Position numbers and translations under genes: made by a program
Notes under the pieces: model-generated
The model's input: the letters and a program-made list of their open reading frames with translations, nothing else
The model's database searches: none
Told to the model about the DNA's origin: nothing
Shown: in pieces, positions 48,552 through 60,710 of the stretch
Layout of the letters: each line of letters opens with the position of its first letter
How positions within the stretch are numbered: the stretch's first letter is position 1
DNA from: Paracentrotus lividus
Taxonomy: Eukaryota; Echinodermata; Echinoidea; Camarodonta; Echinidae
Assembly (NCBI GenBank): GCA_940671915.1
Contig: CALNVZ010003426.1
Span: forward strand, 16,698,786 to 16,762,785
DNA: 64,000 nt
Reading direction: 5' to 3'

Positions 48552-50607
48552 TACACTGAAAACCTAACCTCGTCCGTCAATGGACCGACCAGCTTTAAAG
48601 CTAGTCGGTCAAGACGGACTAGTTTTAAAGCTAGTCTGTCATGTTAGTCCGTCGAGACGGACTAACATACAACTGAATCTACATTTCTGAACTTGACGGA
48701 CGAGCTTTAAAGCTCGTCCGTTAAGTTTGATGCTAGTCCGTCGACGCGACCGACTAGGTCAATAAAATTTGCTGGGTGGACCCAGTTTACCATTTAAAAT
48801 GACTGACTATCTTTTGATACAAATAGTTGCAATGTCGTTTCAATGTACCTTCTCTATTTATTCTGTTTTTGAGCATAATCAAGTTGATACATTCTGAAAC
48901 GAAGGTTGTTTTGGTTTGACAAGATGAAAGCTTACGAGACATAATATCTATCATGACAAGTATGCAATTCACGAGTACCGGTAGATTCCAAATATTGTTC
49001 TCCAATCTTCAATTACAGGCTCATTGAATACCTTGCTACTATAGAACTCAAGAACCCGGTATTTTCTTACAGATTGCTGGTGAATGCCCGGCTTAGCAAC
49101 AACAGTGAACAGAAGTTGGATACAATCAACATTCTCAAACAAAGGTTGTTTTGGCTTGACAATCTGAGACCAATACGATAGCCGAAATGACATCAATCGT
49201 GACATGCATGCCATTCACGAGTGGGTTAGAAATATTGTTCCATTCTTTAATTACAGGCCAATTGAATACTTCGTTACTATAGAACCCATGAACCGTCTTT
49301 TCTTATAGATTGCTGGTGAATGCCCGGCTTAGCAACAGCAGTGAATAGAAGGTGGTACAATATTGCTTGAATAACATGCGCATTGTGAAAAGGACATCAC
49401 TATTAGTTGCATTATCTGTATGTGAATTCCATTTAGTGAGCAAACTGTACAGACACACACTTGGTTTACCCCATAAAGCTTAAGATTTTGATTATAATGG
49501 CGATCTCCTTCATGTGACATAACTGTGTGAGTACTCTTTTTTTTATTCCTTATGTTTCAGTTCACAGATAGCGTTATTTTTTCACGTAGATTAATGCTAT
49601 AATCACCAACGCGAAAACTTATGTCTTGCCAAATCAATTTATAAATTGTGTGTATTTACACAATTATTATATAGTAACAATCACATTAAATTATGAAAAT
49701 TGAAATTTAATTCTAGTAATAAATATAGGCGCCTCTTTTCTTTTAGATTGTATCTGAAAGAAAAGAATATTGGATTAGAGGCACGACTTTGGGATTCTGA
49801 AGTGGCTCTCAAGGACAAGTGTATACGTCGAAAATGCAAAAGCAGGTAGGCCTACAACAAAAAGTTGATGATGCAAGCCGTGGCGGGGACCCCTGGGCCC
49901 CGTTCCCCCATTATTTGATAATTGCCATAATGTTAACTAAAAATTGTGCTTCCTGTATTAATTCCTGTCTTCTGATTTATATCATCATAATAAAATGTTT
50001 TTTATTTTTTATTTTTTGCTCAAATTCTTTTGACAAAATGCATGTTTTTAATCGTATCTTTATAATGTCTTCTAATATTTCAGATTTGACGTCTCTGACA
50101 AGCTGGTGAAGCCATATTAACATCGTCCGTCATGCTAGTCTGTCAAGACAGCAGCAAGAACATCGCGGCAGAAAAGCGCGACGGACTAGCTTTTACACCC
50201 TGACCGACTAGCTGTAAAGCTAGTCCTGCTCAAAAGGTCGTCAGTCTGGGTATCACTACTAGCTTTTATGCTAGTCCGTCAAACTAGTCGGTCACGACGG
50301 ACGAGCTTTGAAATTAGTCTATCGTGACCGACTAGCTTTAAAGCTAGTCTATCATGAAAGACTAGCTTTCTGGAAATCTAGTCCGTCGTGACCGACGAGT
50401 GACCGACGAGCATTAAAACTAGTCCGTCTTGACGGACTAACTTGACGGACTAGAGACGGACGAGTTTTAAAGTTAGTCCGTAATAACCGGGTTGTGTTGA
50501 AGGAAAGCTAGTCCGTCGTGACCGACTAGTTTTAAAGCTAGTCAGTCTGGGCATCACTACGACTAGCTTTAAAGCTAGTCGGTCTACCCGTTTAGGTTTT
50601 CAGTGTA
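48552..50607. mobile_element. 2.06 kb element built from GACGGACTAGCTTTAAAGC palindromes
   Basis: The ends are TACACTGAAAACCTAA and the inverse, TTTAGGTTTTCAGTGTA. Inside each end (48563-48755 and 50116-50600) are about 20 near-copies of a palindromic unit, GACGGACTAG-CTTTAAAG-CTAGTCCGTC, with small changes. The centre holds a 240 bp tandem duplication and no transposase ORF. Confidence 0.85.
48885..49357. repeat. Tandem duplication, about 240 bp period, two units
   Basis: Unit 1 starts near CATTCTGAAACGAAGGTTGT and unit 2 near CATTCTCAAACAAAGGTTGT, 240 bases later. Both end in GCTGGTGAATGCCCGGCTTA-GCAACA. The units are about 85-90% alike by eye. The duplication lies in the centre of the palindrome-rich element. 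Confidence 0.85.
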
Positions 50608-52360
50608 AACGTTCTTGTTTTTGTTTTTTTTCTAAATTTTTATTCTTTGAGAATTTATGGACTAAATAATAGTATCAGAAATGATTTTAAAAATTGTATA
50701 TGTTTTTTGTAGTGAATGAAAAATTCACAACGAAAATCTTAATTATTGTACCATTAAAAAAATTAGCAATTTACCGGAATGTGTATGATACGATATAAGG
50801 CTACGCAAATTAAAACAAATCAAATAATCAAGGGGAAAAAAAAAAACCTTAAGAAATAACACTGTTCTTTATGGATATTAAAACAGTAAGTCATCTAAGA
50901 GGATAGGCATAATGTTCCCACATGACCAGACAAGGGGGAAATATTAATTGAAATCAATTATTTATTCAAAGCAGCTTAGATTATCGGGAAACTTTCTTCT
51001 ATATAGACTAATGCCAAATTGTATTAGAATTGTGTATTTTTATGTCCTTCGGTTATTATCTGTAGTATTAAACCCTGAAACCAAGCTTCAGGATTTGAGA
51101 CGGAAGTTTATCTCAAGGGAAATAAGATTTGGTGAAATATGATTTATTTAAAATGCCATGGACATGTGCGACTTAAGAAATATATTGCACCCAAAAAGGA
51201 TTTATTACATTTTGTAATTTATAGAGAAAACAAGAACATGTGCATAACGTGTATTGCGTAATTATTTTGCTTACTTAACTTGATTTGATTCAGATTGCAA
51301 CAGTTCAAACCATAGTATTTTAAATTAAAATTGTAAATAATGGCAATCCAAACAAAAAATACCCCAAGCCACACCAACAGATAAGCAAAAAACAAAAACA
51401 AAACCAAAACCAAACCAAAAAAAGCAAACAATCAAAGCAGCAAACAAACAACAACAAAAAAAAAATCAACCACCCCCCCCCCTCTCTCTCTGTCTTATTT
51501 TAAATACATAAGTGCATTGTAATACATACATACGTAATTATAAATAAGTTACCCTGTATCGGGAGAAATGGAAGTACTGTGATACTGTTATCACACAAAG
51601 CCGGAAAAATAAATAAATCGGACCATTTGCAGATTTGTAGCAGGAGCATATCCTAATGATAAAGTCTACCTGAAAAGCTTATAAAACTCACGCTTCCTAG
51701 GTAATGAATTCCTTCAGGATTAAAGACGTTTAAAATACCACTTTTATTGGCGATTCAGCAGCTTAAGGTTCAAGAAAGCAGAGTGGGATATGATAAATTA
51801 CACCACAACAAGGTAAACGTTCAGATGCGTTACCACCCAATGGATTAACATTGAGAAGGATGAGATAATCCCGTACTCAATATCAATAACATTGGAATAG
51901 CTCTATACTACTATTGCGCTCAAATATGGAAAATTATATATTTCAATTTCAAGAGGTGTAGCACAATTTTGATGCGAGAAAGAATGACAGATTCCTGTGT
52001 CAAGATTTTGTTTTCCATTGTCCCCCAAAATCGTATGCCAAACATGCAAGTAACCCCAACAGAAATAGGAATCAATAAATTGTCCGCACATTAGATGCAA
52101 TGGTCTGAAGGTATTTGGAATAGGCTTCGTTTTTCCGACAAACACTAGTTGATTTTCGGACTTACAAACGCTATGCATTTCTTGACTAACGAACCTTTCC
52201 AAAAAAGACTTTCCGAAATAATTAACTATTAAGAACAACAAGTAGCACCATTTAAGAGACGGAATCCACACCCCTTCACTTAACGTTTGTCTTTCTGTAT
52301 ATCTATTTGTTTTTGTATGTTTATTCTGCTAAGTTTTTTGTTCCATGCAATTACAATTTC
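50608..52360. other. No gene seen
   Basis: AT-rich DNA with A/C-rich low-complexity (51350-51480). The 122-codon minus ORF at 51903-52271 has no domain, signal peptide or splice context that I recognise. Confidence 0.5.
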
Positions 52361-53015
52361 TACAGCGCGTCCCAAAAAGACGGCTATACACTTTTGACAA
52401 GGCTACCAAGTTAAAAATATATGATTCTTAAGGAAAAGGTTTAGATGTATATAAAGCTCATATCCTCAACTATCATTATGACACAAAAGATTATGAAAAT
52501 AACGCATTTTTCAGTGAGCAATGCCCACTTTTATGAAGGACACAACAAATAGCCTGCGCAGGAATTCGCTATTCATTTACCACCTGGGTATGGCATGCCT
52601 AGAGGGATTGAATCAACTAACAGAGAAAAAGATATATCAAAAGTCAGAGATAAACAATCAATATTATGCAAAATGAAGTTTTTCACCGTTTTCTTTTCAT
52701 ATCATTGATTTTTGCTCTGATTTCAGTTTGTTTTTGTCTTTGTTAGCCGATTTATTCCAGTATTATTTGAATCCTTCTTGGCATGCCATACCCGGGGGAT
52801 AAATGAATAGCGAATTCCTGCGCAGGCTGTTTTTGTGTCCTTCACAAAAGTGGGTATTGTTTACCGAAGAATGCGTAATTTTAGGAAATTTTTGTGTCAT
52901 AATAATAGTTGAGGATATGAGTTTTATATACATCTAAACTTTTCCCCCAAGAATCATTTATTTTTCATTTGGTAGCCAGGTCAAAGGTGTATAGTTCTTT
53001 TTGGGACGCACTGTA
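52361..53015. mobile_element. 655 bp MITE with TACAGNGCGTCCC ends
   Basis: The left end TACAGCGCGTCCCAAAAAGA and right end TTTTTGGGACGCACTGTA are inverted. The arms extend over 200 bp (AAGCTCATATCCTCAACTAT / ATAGTTGAGGATATGAG; CCTGCGCAGGAATTCGCTAT / its inverse). It is the same terminal family as 6203-7809. TA flanks suggest a Tc1/mariner-type origin. Confidence 0.8.
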
Positions 53016-54098
53016 TAATGCTGTAAAGTAGAAAAAAAAAAACAACAAACAAACAAACAAACAAACACACAAACAAAAAACGAAAACAAATCCAAAGAAA
53101 AACAAAGAACCAATTTTCAACAAGAATTGTGTTTAGTGTTTGTTTTTTTGTATGTACATTACATATGTGCTTATAACAATTAAATCATATATCTTCAGAT
53201 ATTTGATAACAATAATTTTGTATCATATATTTTGGGAAAGATGCGGATAATAGAAAGAACAATTTATTTGATCAAAATTAAATTATACATGTCTTTCTCG
53301 GGGGAAGATGTGGATAATCATAAAAACGATTTATTGTTCAGTTCGTGTTCGTCTATAGAATAAGGTCACCATTAGCTTCAAGCTCCTTCTATGTGCCATG
53401 ATTTTCTTACATGTTTAAAACTTTATTAAAGCAAGCCTAAATAAATAGTGTATGTGTATGAAATCTTAATGACTCTTGTTTTGTAAGGATTTGACCTTTG
53501 TTTGAAAGCCAGAGGCTCCCTAAAAGCAGAGCCTTGAAACTAACAAACGTCTTCATAAACCATTTACACGAACAGTAATAATGTAGTGTCATCTAAAATG
53601 TATTTGACGGACTATATTTTAGTAAAAAGAAAACATTGGCATGGGTTTTGGATCCCTTTAGTTTACAAAACAACACCGGTTAAGTTAAGTTCACATTTCA
53701 AATAGGCTGACACTTCAACATAGATTTCTATTTAAAAATAATAATCTGGGTATCTCATGATTTAAATTTTGATATTTTCTAATTTCATTTAGGATATTTT
53801 TTAAATTTCAATATTGAAATCTGAAATTTCAAGCTGGATATTTTTTATATTCAAACAGGATATTATTTGAACACTTTGATCTGAATGTTTTGAAATATTA
53901 ATATGGATATTTAAAAAAAGTCAATGTGGATATTTTAACATTTCCATTGGGCTATTTTATATCTCAACTCCATAAAATATTATGTTATATAAAATTGACT
54001 TGTTTAATATAAAAATGTTTGATCTTCAATCTGATACAATTAGCATGCGTGTATATTTATATTTAGAATAATTACATGTAGTATACTAAACAACAAAT

Positions 54099-54810
54099 GA
54101 GGAGTTTCATTCCAAATGGGACTAAATCCTCTTTTGGAGATTTTGAGTAAATCACCGATTTCTAATCTAACACTTCACCGCTTATCGTATTCAATTTTGT
54201 ATACATGGTAGCACCATTGCCTAAGGCCATTTTGATAACAATAAAAACAAAAAAAAAAACTAGCTTTAAATTTGTATTTTTTATGAATTTTTAAAATTTT
54301 AATTTCGATGGATTTAGTCCCTTTTGGAATGAAACTGTCGATTTTTCCGATCAAACATCATGTTTTTGCACAGTTGAAGTGATTAGTCAGCTAAAAATGT
54401 GTTTAGATTTTATTCCGAAGGTGTATGAATAAAATAAAAATGAAAACTATATATTTTGAAGAATTTTCTTTTTCACCAAAACTCTGGTATTCAGTCGGTT
54501 CAAATATTTTATTCCAAAAGGAACTAAATCCAAGAATATGCATAAAATCCTTAAAAATAATTCCCATTTATTCAAAGTTTCTTGAAGATCCTAGATCAAT
54601 ATCTTCAACTTGTGTGTAGAAATTAGAATATTTAGAATCCACATAGTGGATTAAGTCCATTTTGGAATGAAACGGTTTTAGAGTTATTCCCTTTGGGAAT
54701 GAAAGCGATGTTAGGCATTTTAATTCTTTGTACTAGGTGCATATATCTAGCTTTAAAAAATGAACTTTTGTCAAATATGGAATTAGTCCCTTTTGGAATG
54801 AAGCTCTTCA
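54099..54810. mobile_element. GGAATGAAAC-family element, copy B
   Basis: 712 bp in the opposite orientation to the copy at 34191. Six copies of the terminal motif recur at about 54103, 54307, 54511, 54648, 54690 and 54782, in both orientations. Non-coding. Confidence 0.8.
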
Positions 54811-56578
54811 AATATTGACTTTAAATGTTTTAATCTATCCTACTATTTCAGATTTTAAGATTGATGACTTGCGTTTGATTCTCAATTTTAGTAATTTAAG
54901 CGCACAAAAGTGTAATCCACTTGAGCAAAACTGGACAAAACACGATTCTGCACTTTTTGAGGTAATAAATGTCAAAGAAGAATGTGAAAAAGGTGCTAAA
55001 TTGTAAAGTTGCGTGTCTCAAACAGATGTTAACGTCAAACATTCTTTGTGTGATACTTTTTTTAAAAGTAGAATCATTTCTCAAGGTTGAAATCAAATTT
55101 AATATTGGATCGGTAATATTTTGAAATAATTTTAGGAAAATGTATATCTGATGTACAGATTAATAATTGACTATTGCCGTCAATTATACATGTATTCGTC
55201 ACGGACCAAATCCCCCAAAATACACCCTAAATGATGCACTCGAAAAGGTGCTTCTGTTGTTGCATTTTTAGAACCGCCAAAGGTGATAAATTGCGCCGTG
55301 TATTCAATTGATTTTGCAGAATGTTATTCTATGTTAATTTACTTGTCGATAATTTTAGAAAATGGGAACAAAGATAAAAATTAGAAAATATCAAAATACC
55401 AGAATAAAATGCTAGATAACCTTAAAAATTCAGTGTCTGTATACGAGTAGGCCTCTATGAAGCAGACGAATGTCAGTTTAATCATAAATATTAATTAGAA
55501 ATACAAAAGGAAAAAAGGATTAAAATAAAAACAGGTATTAAAAAACAACAACAAAAACATACACTATGTTCATTAAGGAATATGTACAATTTAACACCAT
55601 TTAATTTCAAAACACATTTGAATATACTCAGTAATAAACCCATCGCATAGAAAAACATATCAGTAGTCAAAACATGGCAAAATAAATTATCACCCATAAG
55701 AAAAGAATAATATTGCTCAAAATTACATTAGATAGATATCAATGTCATTTCGATAATACGAAGGGGCAAAAAAAAATAAAAAATAATAATAATAATAATA
55801 ATAAATCGACAAACGACATCAAATTATATAAAAACAAAAACTTACCTATTCTTTTTAAAAGCAGCGTCGATTGGTTGTGGCCGTGCAATGTCGTTGATAG
55901 GATGGTAAAATTCGTAGAGATCTTACTTTTTCGTTGGAGAGCCAATAGCGAAACCCTTCTCCTTTAACCCTATCCACCAGTTTGTCTCGATGCGATTCAC
56001 TCAAACCGTTGTCTAATACCCAATTAAGGAGTGCACTTAGTTTTTAATCTTTTTCTTGCTGCGTTCAAGTGACGTCGTCCAGAAATTGACCAATTGCAGT
56101 GCGGTACCTGTTTGCGCATTGACACTAATAAGAATAGGTGGTAAGCTATGGATACGCAATGTTATATCTCAGTCACACAGTGGAGACTGAATCCAAAAGG
56201 TAGTTCTACACCAAACAATATAACATTTCACTGTGAGTTGTTAAATAAGGAATCGTTTAGACAGGGAGGTGGAAGATCTCGAGTCAATGTGGAATGTGAC
56301 TGCATTCGTGCAAGTTTTGTGAGGCTCGGAAGTAGTAATAGCTCCCAATAGGAGCACCCTTCCTTCACATTCCCCTCATGAGTATCACCAACACCCTCAT
56401 AATTTGTATCATCACCAGTAAACTTCCTACGTGAAACAAGTTAAGAATATTTCGATTAAATGATTGGGTTATTGGCTTTATGAGTTGTTACCATTTCTTT
56501 GAGGGACACACGCACACGGAATTCACATATAAAGAAATGTATAGTTGTCCATCCCGAATGCAACAACAAAAAATAAAA

Positions 56579-56580
<2 letters not shown>
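54811..56580. other. No gene seen
   Basis: Includes a less AT-rich patch at 55850-56350 with a 67-codon ORF (56148-56351, MDTQCYISVTQWRL...) of unknown meaning. No homology recognised. Confidence 0.45.

Positions 56581-56582
<2 letters not shown>

Positions 56583-56637
<55 letters not shown>
56583..56637. repeat. TA microsatellite
   Basis: About 27 TA units; a second run of about 30 units lies at 57032-57090, bracketing the SINE. Confidence 0.95.
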
Positions 56638-56646
<9 letters not shown>

Positions 56647-56691
56647 TTATCTGACGGTCAATCGGATCGGGTCCGCCCTAGTCACTAACCC

Positions 56692-56762
56692 GTCTCTGTT
56701 GTCTAATAGTTAAGGCACCGGCGTTTAAAGCTGGAGGCCCGGGTTGGATTCCCGGCGGAGAC
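56692..56762 (+). other. tRNA-like head of the SINE
   Basis: It folds as a tRNA: a 7 bp acceptor stem (GTCTCTG / CGGAGAC), an anticodon stem CCGGC / GCTGG with loop GTTTAAA, and a T-arm CGGGTTGGATTCCCG. The anticodon position would be TTA, matching a stop codon, and the normally invariant T-loop C is G. It is best read as a SINE promoter and not a decoding tRNA. Confidence 0.65.
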
Positions 56763-57028
56763 ATTTTTCGATCTCACCGAACAATTCTCAAAAAAGGAAG
56801 GATAGCTCTGGGGAACTTGGATTTGAGCTACGTCAACTATTATTCTCTTCACCCATTTCTTTCAAAAAATTTAAATAAAAAAGAGTTGCCCATTGGCTGT
56901 TGTACGTATATTCTCTTAAAAATATAGCTCGAGCTACGCCTACTATTATTGTCTTCCCCCGTTTCTTTCACAAAATATAAATAAAAAAGAGTTGTCCATT
57001 AGATGTTGTACATGTATTTTCTTACACT

Positions 57029-57030
<2 letters not shown>
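56692..57030 (+). mobile_element. tRNA-derived SINE, most complete copy, with duplicated 3' body
   Basis: The tRNA-like head (56692-56762) is followed by a body: CGATCTCACCGAACAATTCT, GGATAGCTCTGGGGAACTTG, TTTGAGCTACGTCAACTATT and a TTTCTTTCAAA tract. The body half (GAGCTACG.C.ACTATTATT... AAAAAGAGTTG.CCATT... GTTGTAC) is then repeated at about 56928-57030. It ends in a TA microsatellite. Related copies are at 6040 and 33144. Confidence 0.8.
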
Positions 57031-57090
<60 letters not shown>

Positions 57091-57092
<2 letters not shown>

Positions 57093-58770
57093 TGTGTGTG
57101 TGTTGTGTGTGTGTGTGTCTGTGTATAGCATACACACATAATAATACGGCAAAGAAAATGCACCGGTCACAATCAATTACCTGTTAGCATATGTAGTGCA
57201 TAATTAATATTTCTAATTGACTATTTTCTAATATTTTTAACTGTCACACTTTATTCAAATTGAAAGGCTTCGAGAAGGGATTACTAATCTTTAAAACTCT
57301 TGATATATGACAGTCATGAGGGTCAGCTTATTCATGGCAATCAATTTGTATAATCATTGGTCAAATTTTCTACGTGACTTACATTTCGGCCATGTTCTTT
57401 TAATAGCATTACCATGGGTTTTTGAAAAACGTAGAATAACGCCTTTCATATTTTGGTCTGACAAGAATACTAGAATAGCCTTAATTAGGTAATAGCAAGA
57501 CGAACAAGTTGGGACATTTATACGTCGTAGTCGTTAAGGCGTTATTGCTAGGCTGTCATGCGAGTCACATAAATTGCATTTGGTTCCTACCATTACCCAT
57601 ATAGAGAAACCTTTCTAAATTAACAAAACGAAGTCGTGACAACCTGCTTAGAATATTTTTAGCACGAATTATCACCAGTGGTCTTTAACACTTTCAAATT
57701 CAGGACCAAAAACTAAATGTTTCTATAAATCGACATGAATCCCTTTTCATCCAGCACTGACAAACTACCTTCGCTTCTTAATCATTTTATCTGCATTTTT
57801 GCATTTAATTGCACACGAATACAAACGTTTACGAAATGAATGAATAAATAAATATACAAATTTTCATTCTTTTAATAAATTTAAGTACACCATATTTCGT
57901 TGTAAAGTGCACATATTGTAAAAATGCTTATATCATTCAGTGAATAACGTACTAATGTATTTTAGTTTTCATTTAATAGCTACGTGCGTATTTTCAGTTA
58001 TTGATAAATCATTTATATATGTTTCTCTCCATATTTCGTATCGACTCAATTGTATTTTCTAGAGTACTTAACTATTTCGACATAATTATAGCTGCGTGAC
58101 TTTTTTCATACAGGTTATGGATGTCTTTCCAAACGGAGAAGAAATCGTAATCCAAGTTTATTATTAATGCATACATTGGAATAATTCACTTTTGGCTCCT
58201 AACAGGTATCTACTATTTACACTATAAATCGTCATCACTGACAATGAAGAATATTACGAGAAAGTAATAGTGACCCCGCCCTTTCTCTTTCTTACATTGC
58301 ATTATATGAATAAACATTTAATTTAGCAAAAGTAAGGATTAAACGTGGTATCGAAGGAGAGGAAATGAGATATATTTTGTAGGTCCAAATAGAAATAATG
58401 GCAAACGGTTCTAAATTACCTTTTACGTGGTAATTTTAAGACGTATACTAACATTTCTTGTGCTGTATATAAATATATTTTGAAAATAAAGTATAGTTAT
58501 TTGTAAAAAGAAAAAATAAAAATATTAAATTACCGCATTGTTATTCTTATTTCTATTTTTGAATATTCAAATTCAATACTGTTTGAGAAATAGCGGAGAT
58601 AGCCCATTTAACCAATTGCCTTTTTATGTTTACCCTACTGTTATATGCATAAGTATAATGAACAAACGGTTTGGCAATACCAATAAAATTTAGACAAAAA
58701 TGAGAAAAGTCGTCAGTGAACCTATTATGTTGTCAAGAATTAAACTCACTAAGGATATTTATACGACGTT
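57091..58770. other. No gene seen
   Basis: AT-rich DNA without recognisable exons or elements. Confidence 0.5.
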
Positions 58771-59656
58771 ACTATGGCCCCTATTCTACTAGGGAGTTCA
58801 GATTTGTATGACAATAAACAATGATATCGGACAATAGAACCGTACAAGAAAAACTCCCAGCACTAAACAAATCTTCCAAACTTGAACAACTTACGTACGG
58901 CTGGAAGTTTCTAGTGCACTGGAACTCCCAAGATTAAACCGGAAATCCATTGAAATAATGACGCAACAATCTTTTCTTTGTAGCCGCTTCTATCCATTGA
59001 CTATACCGAGTGTTGTTGTATTGGTTCAAAGGCGCTTGTTAAGCAGTTTTAAATTTCACGTCCTATTCATTAATAACTCAGTGGCCTGGGAACGATTAAA
59101 AGGCCTGAAATTCTTCGGCTGAATAGGACAATAGTTTTACTCCCTCTGAATAAATAATTAACTTGAATTGCCTGAATGAACTACTCGTATAGTAGTTTGA
59201 ATCCAATTTGCATATCTTAGTTGTTGTTATGTCTGACAAACACGTTTCTTGTCTGACATAGCAACACAATAATATTTGCTAAAAAGGAATTCGGGTCGGC
59301 CTATTTTTGGTCAAGTGCCATCAACAATTGAGTAGTCTTGGAGCAAAACGTGAGCTTACATTTTCAGTCGAAAGGACAATGATGTTTTTCTCCTCTGAAG
59401 TTATTATGGCTTTAAGGGTGGTATCTGACATCGCGGAGACGTTTCTGCGACGCGAACACAACACACATGGTTGTACAGATCTGATCTCGAATGACGTCAT
59501 CCGAGACTACATTTGTAAAATTAGACGCACGCTTCACTACCTGGACGCTTCATAGAGAATCGTGGAAACCGGCGTTGCATTCTCGTTTCAAAATCCGTAC
59601 TATTTTGGTGCGACAGCACAACTCTAGACTCCGTAGTAGAATACGGGCCTATGAGT
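58771..59656. mobile_element. 886 bp element with ACTATGGCCC.TATTCTAC ends
   Basis: The left end ACTATGGCCCCTATTCTACT-AGGGAGT matches the reverse complement of the right end (ACTCCGTAGTAGAATACGGG-CCTATGAGT) over about 27 bases. An 82-codon ORF at 59307-59555 (MVKCHQQLSSLGAKRELTFS...) lies inside it and has no recognisable domain, so I do not call it a gene. Confidence 0.6.
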
Positions 59657-59819
59657 CCTAGTCACTTTTGGTGGATCAATTTTCACACCACTGGAAATGA
59701 ATGTTGTCATGTTTTCACTAAAACCCTATTTGCAACTGTTAATATCATTCTTAGTATTCTAAATCCCTAAATGAAATGCAGAATAGAAATTTAAAACAAA
59801 TCTCATTACCAGTATTAAA

Positions 59820-60204
59820 ACTCAACCAGATCTGCCAGTTTCTCCTCTTGACTTGCTAGGCCATCAATGTCATCGACGATACTCATGTTTTTAATGCTTT
59901 TTCCTCTGATGCTTACTTATCCTTCATTGCAATGCGGTAAGTCGTAATTCTCTCAATGGGAACGTTTAAATGATGGAGAGAGTAAATATCCTTGAGTGAC
60001 TCCAGCAGAATATAGGAACCATGCCCACGATTTGCTGCCATTTAAAATTACTGCACTGATGGCGTTGTTATGCAACTGTTGGATAACTCTGATGATGTGA
60101 GGAACAGAGTTTGTAATAATCATGATGTCCCACGGAACAACATTTTGAACTCTTAACAGACGAGGTACAGAATAATTGGCGTCGTAAATATTTTTCTCGC
60201 ACAA
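59820..60204 (-). pseudogene. Decayed non-LTR retrotransposon reverse transcriptase fragment
   Basis: The minus-strand translation reads ...VIQQLHNNAISAVILNGSK, then AGVTQGYLLSP, the family's GVRQGCLLSP block. After a stop-interrupted stretch come VSIRGKSIKNMSIVDDIDGL and ASQEEKLADLVE, the catalytic (F/V)ADD-type block with AD replaced by VD in VDDIDGLA. Block order and spacing match the RT palm of LINEs. At least two stops break the frame, and it is cut off on both sides, next to the element starting near 60207. Confidence 0.7.
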
Positions 60205-60206
60205 TA

Positions 60207-60710
60207 GGGGAGACCGGGTATGGACGTTACAAAATTCACATTTTGGGCCTGATAATTCTAATGAAAGTACTCACACACTTCATTTTGGGTCTGTAGTTAG
60301 CCTATTATGTTGGCTAAAAGCTGAGGCACATAAAACTTGAAAACATGTAAACACTAATTAACTACAGCTTAATTAATGAAGACATTTTGTTGTAACAACC
60401 TACCCCGTATACGGGGTAAGTTGTTACACCATACGGGGTAAATTGTTGCTATATGTAACATACGGGTTAATTTGTTACAATGTGTAAATCTCTTATACCA
60501 TACATTTGTTTCAACTTTCCAGTTTGTTGATAATGTTAACAGTAGATCATGTAGAGCTCTAGAATAGACTAAAGTAATAATATAAATATCAAAATATTAA
60601 CACCTGAAAATTGAAACAAAATTACTTTAAATGTGTAATGTAATTGGGGTAGGTTGTTACATCGACATGGGGTAGGTTGTTGTGTAACAACCTACCCCAG
60701 GGGGATTTTT
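60207..60710. mobile_element. Repeat cluster built on GGGGTARGTTGTTACA
   Basis: It starts AGGGGAGACCGGGTATGG. Inside are repeated, partly inverted copies of CTACCCCGTATACGGGGTAA-GTTGTTACA (60400-60480) and GGGGTAGGTTGTTACA / TGTAACAACCTACCCC (60647-60705). The right end was not found. Design resembles the other motif-studded elements here. Confidence 0.55.

Noticed and set aside
51903-52271. 122-codon minus-strand ORF
   Set aside because: No domain, transmembrane pattern or splice context recognised; its length is possible by chance in 64 kb.
56692-56762. Functional suppressor tRNA
   Set aside because: The T-loop has a disrupted invariant base and the unit continues into a repeated SINE body, so a retroposon head is the better reading.
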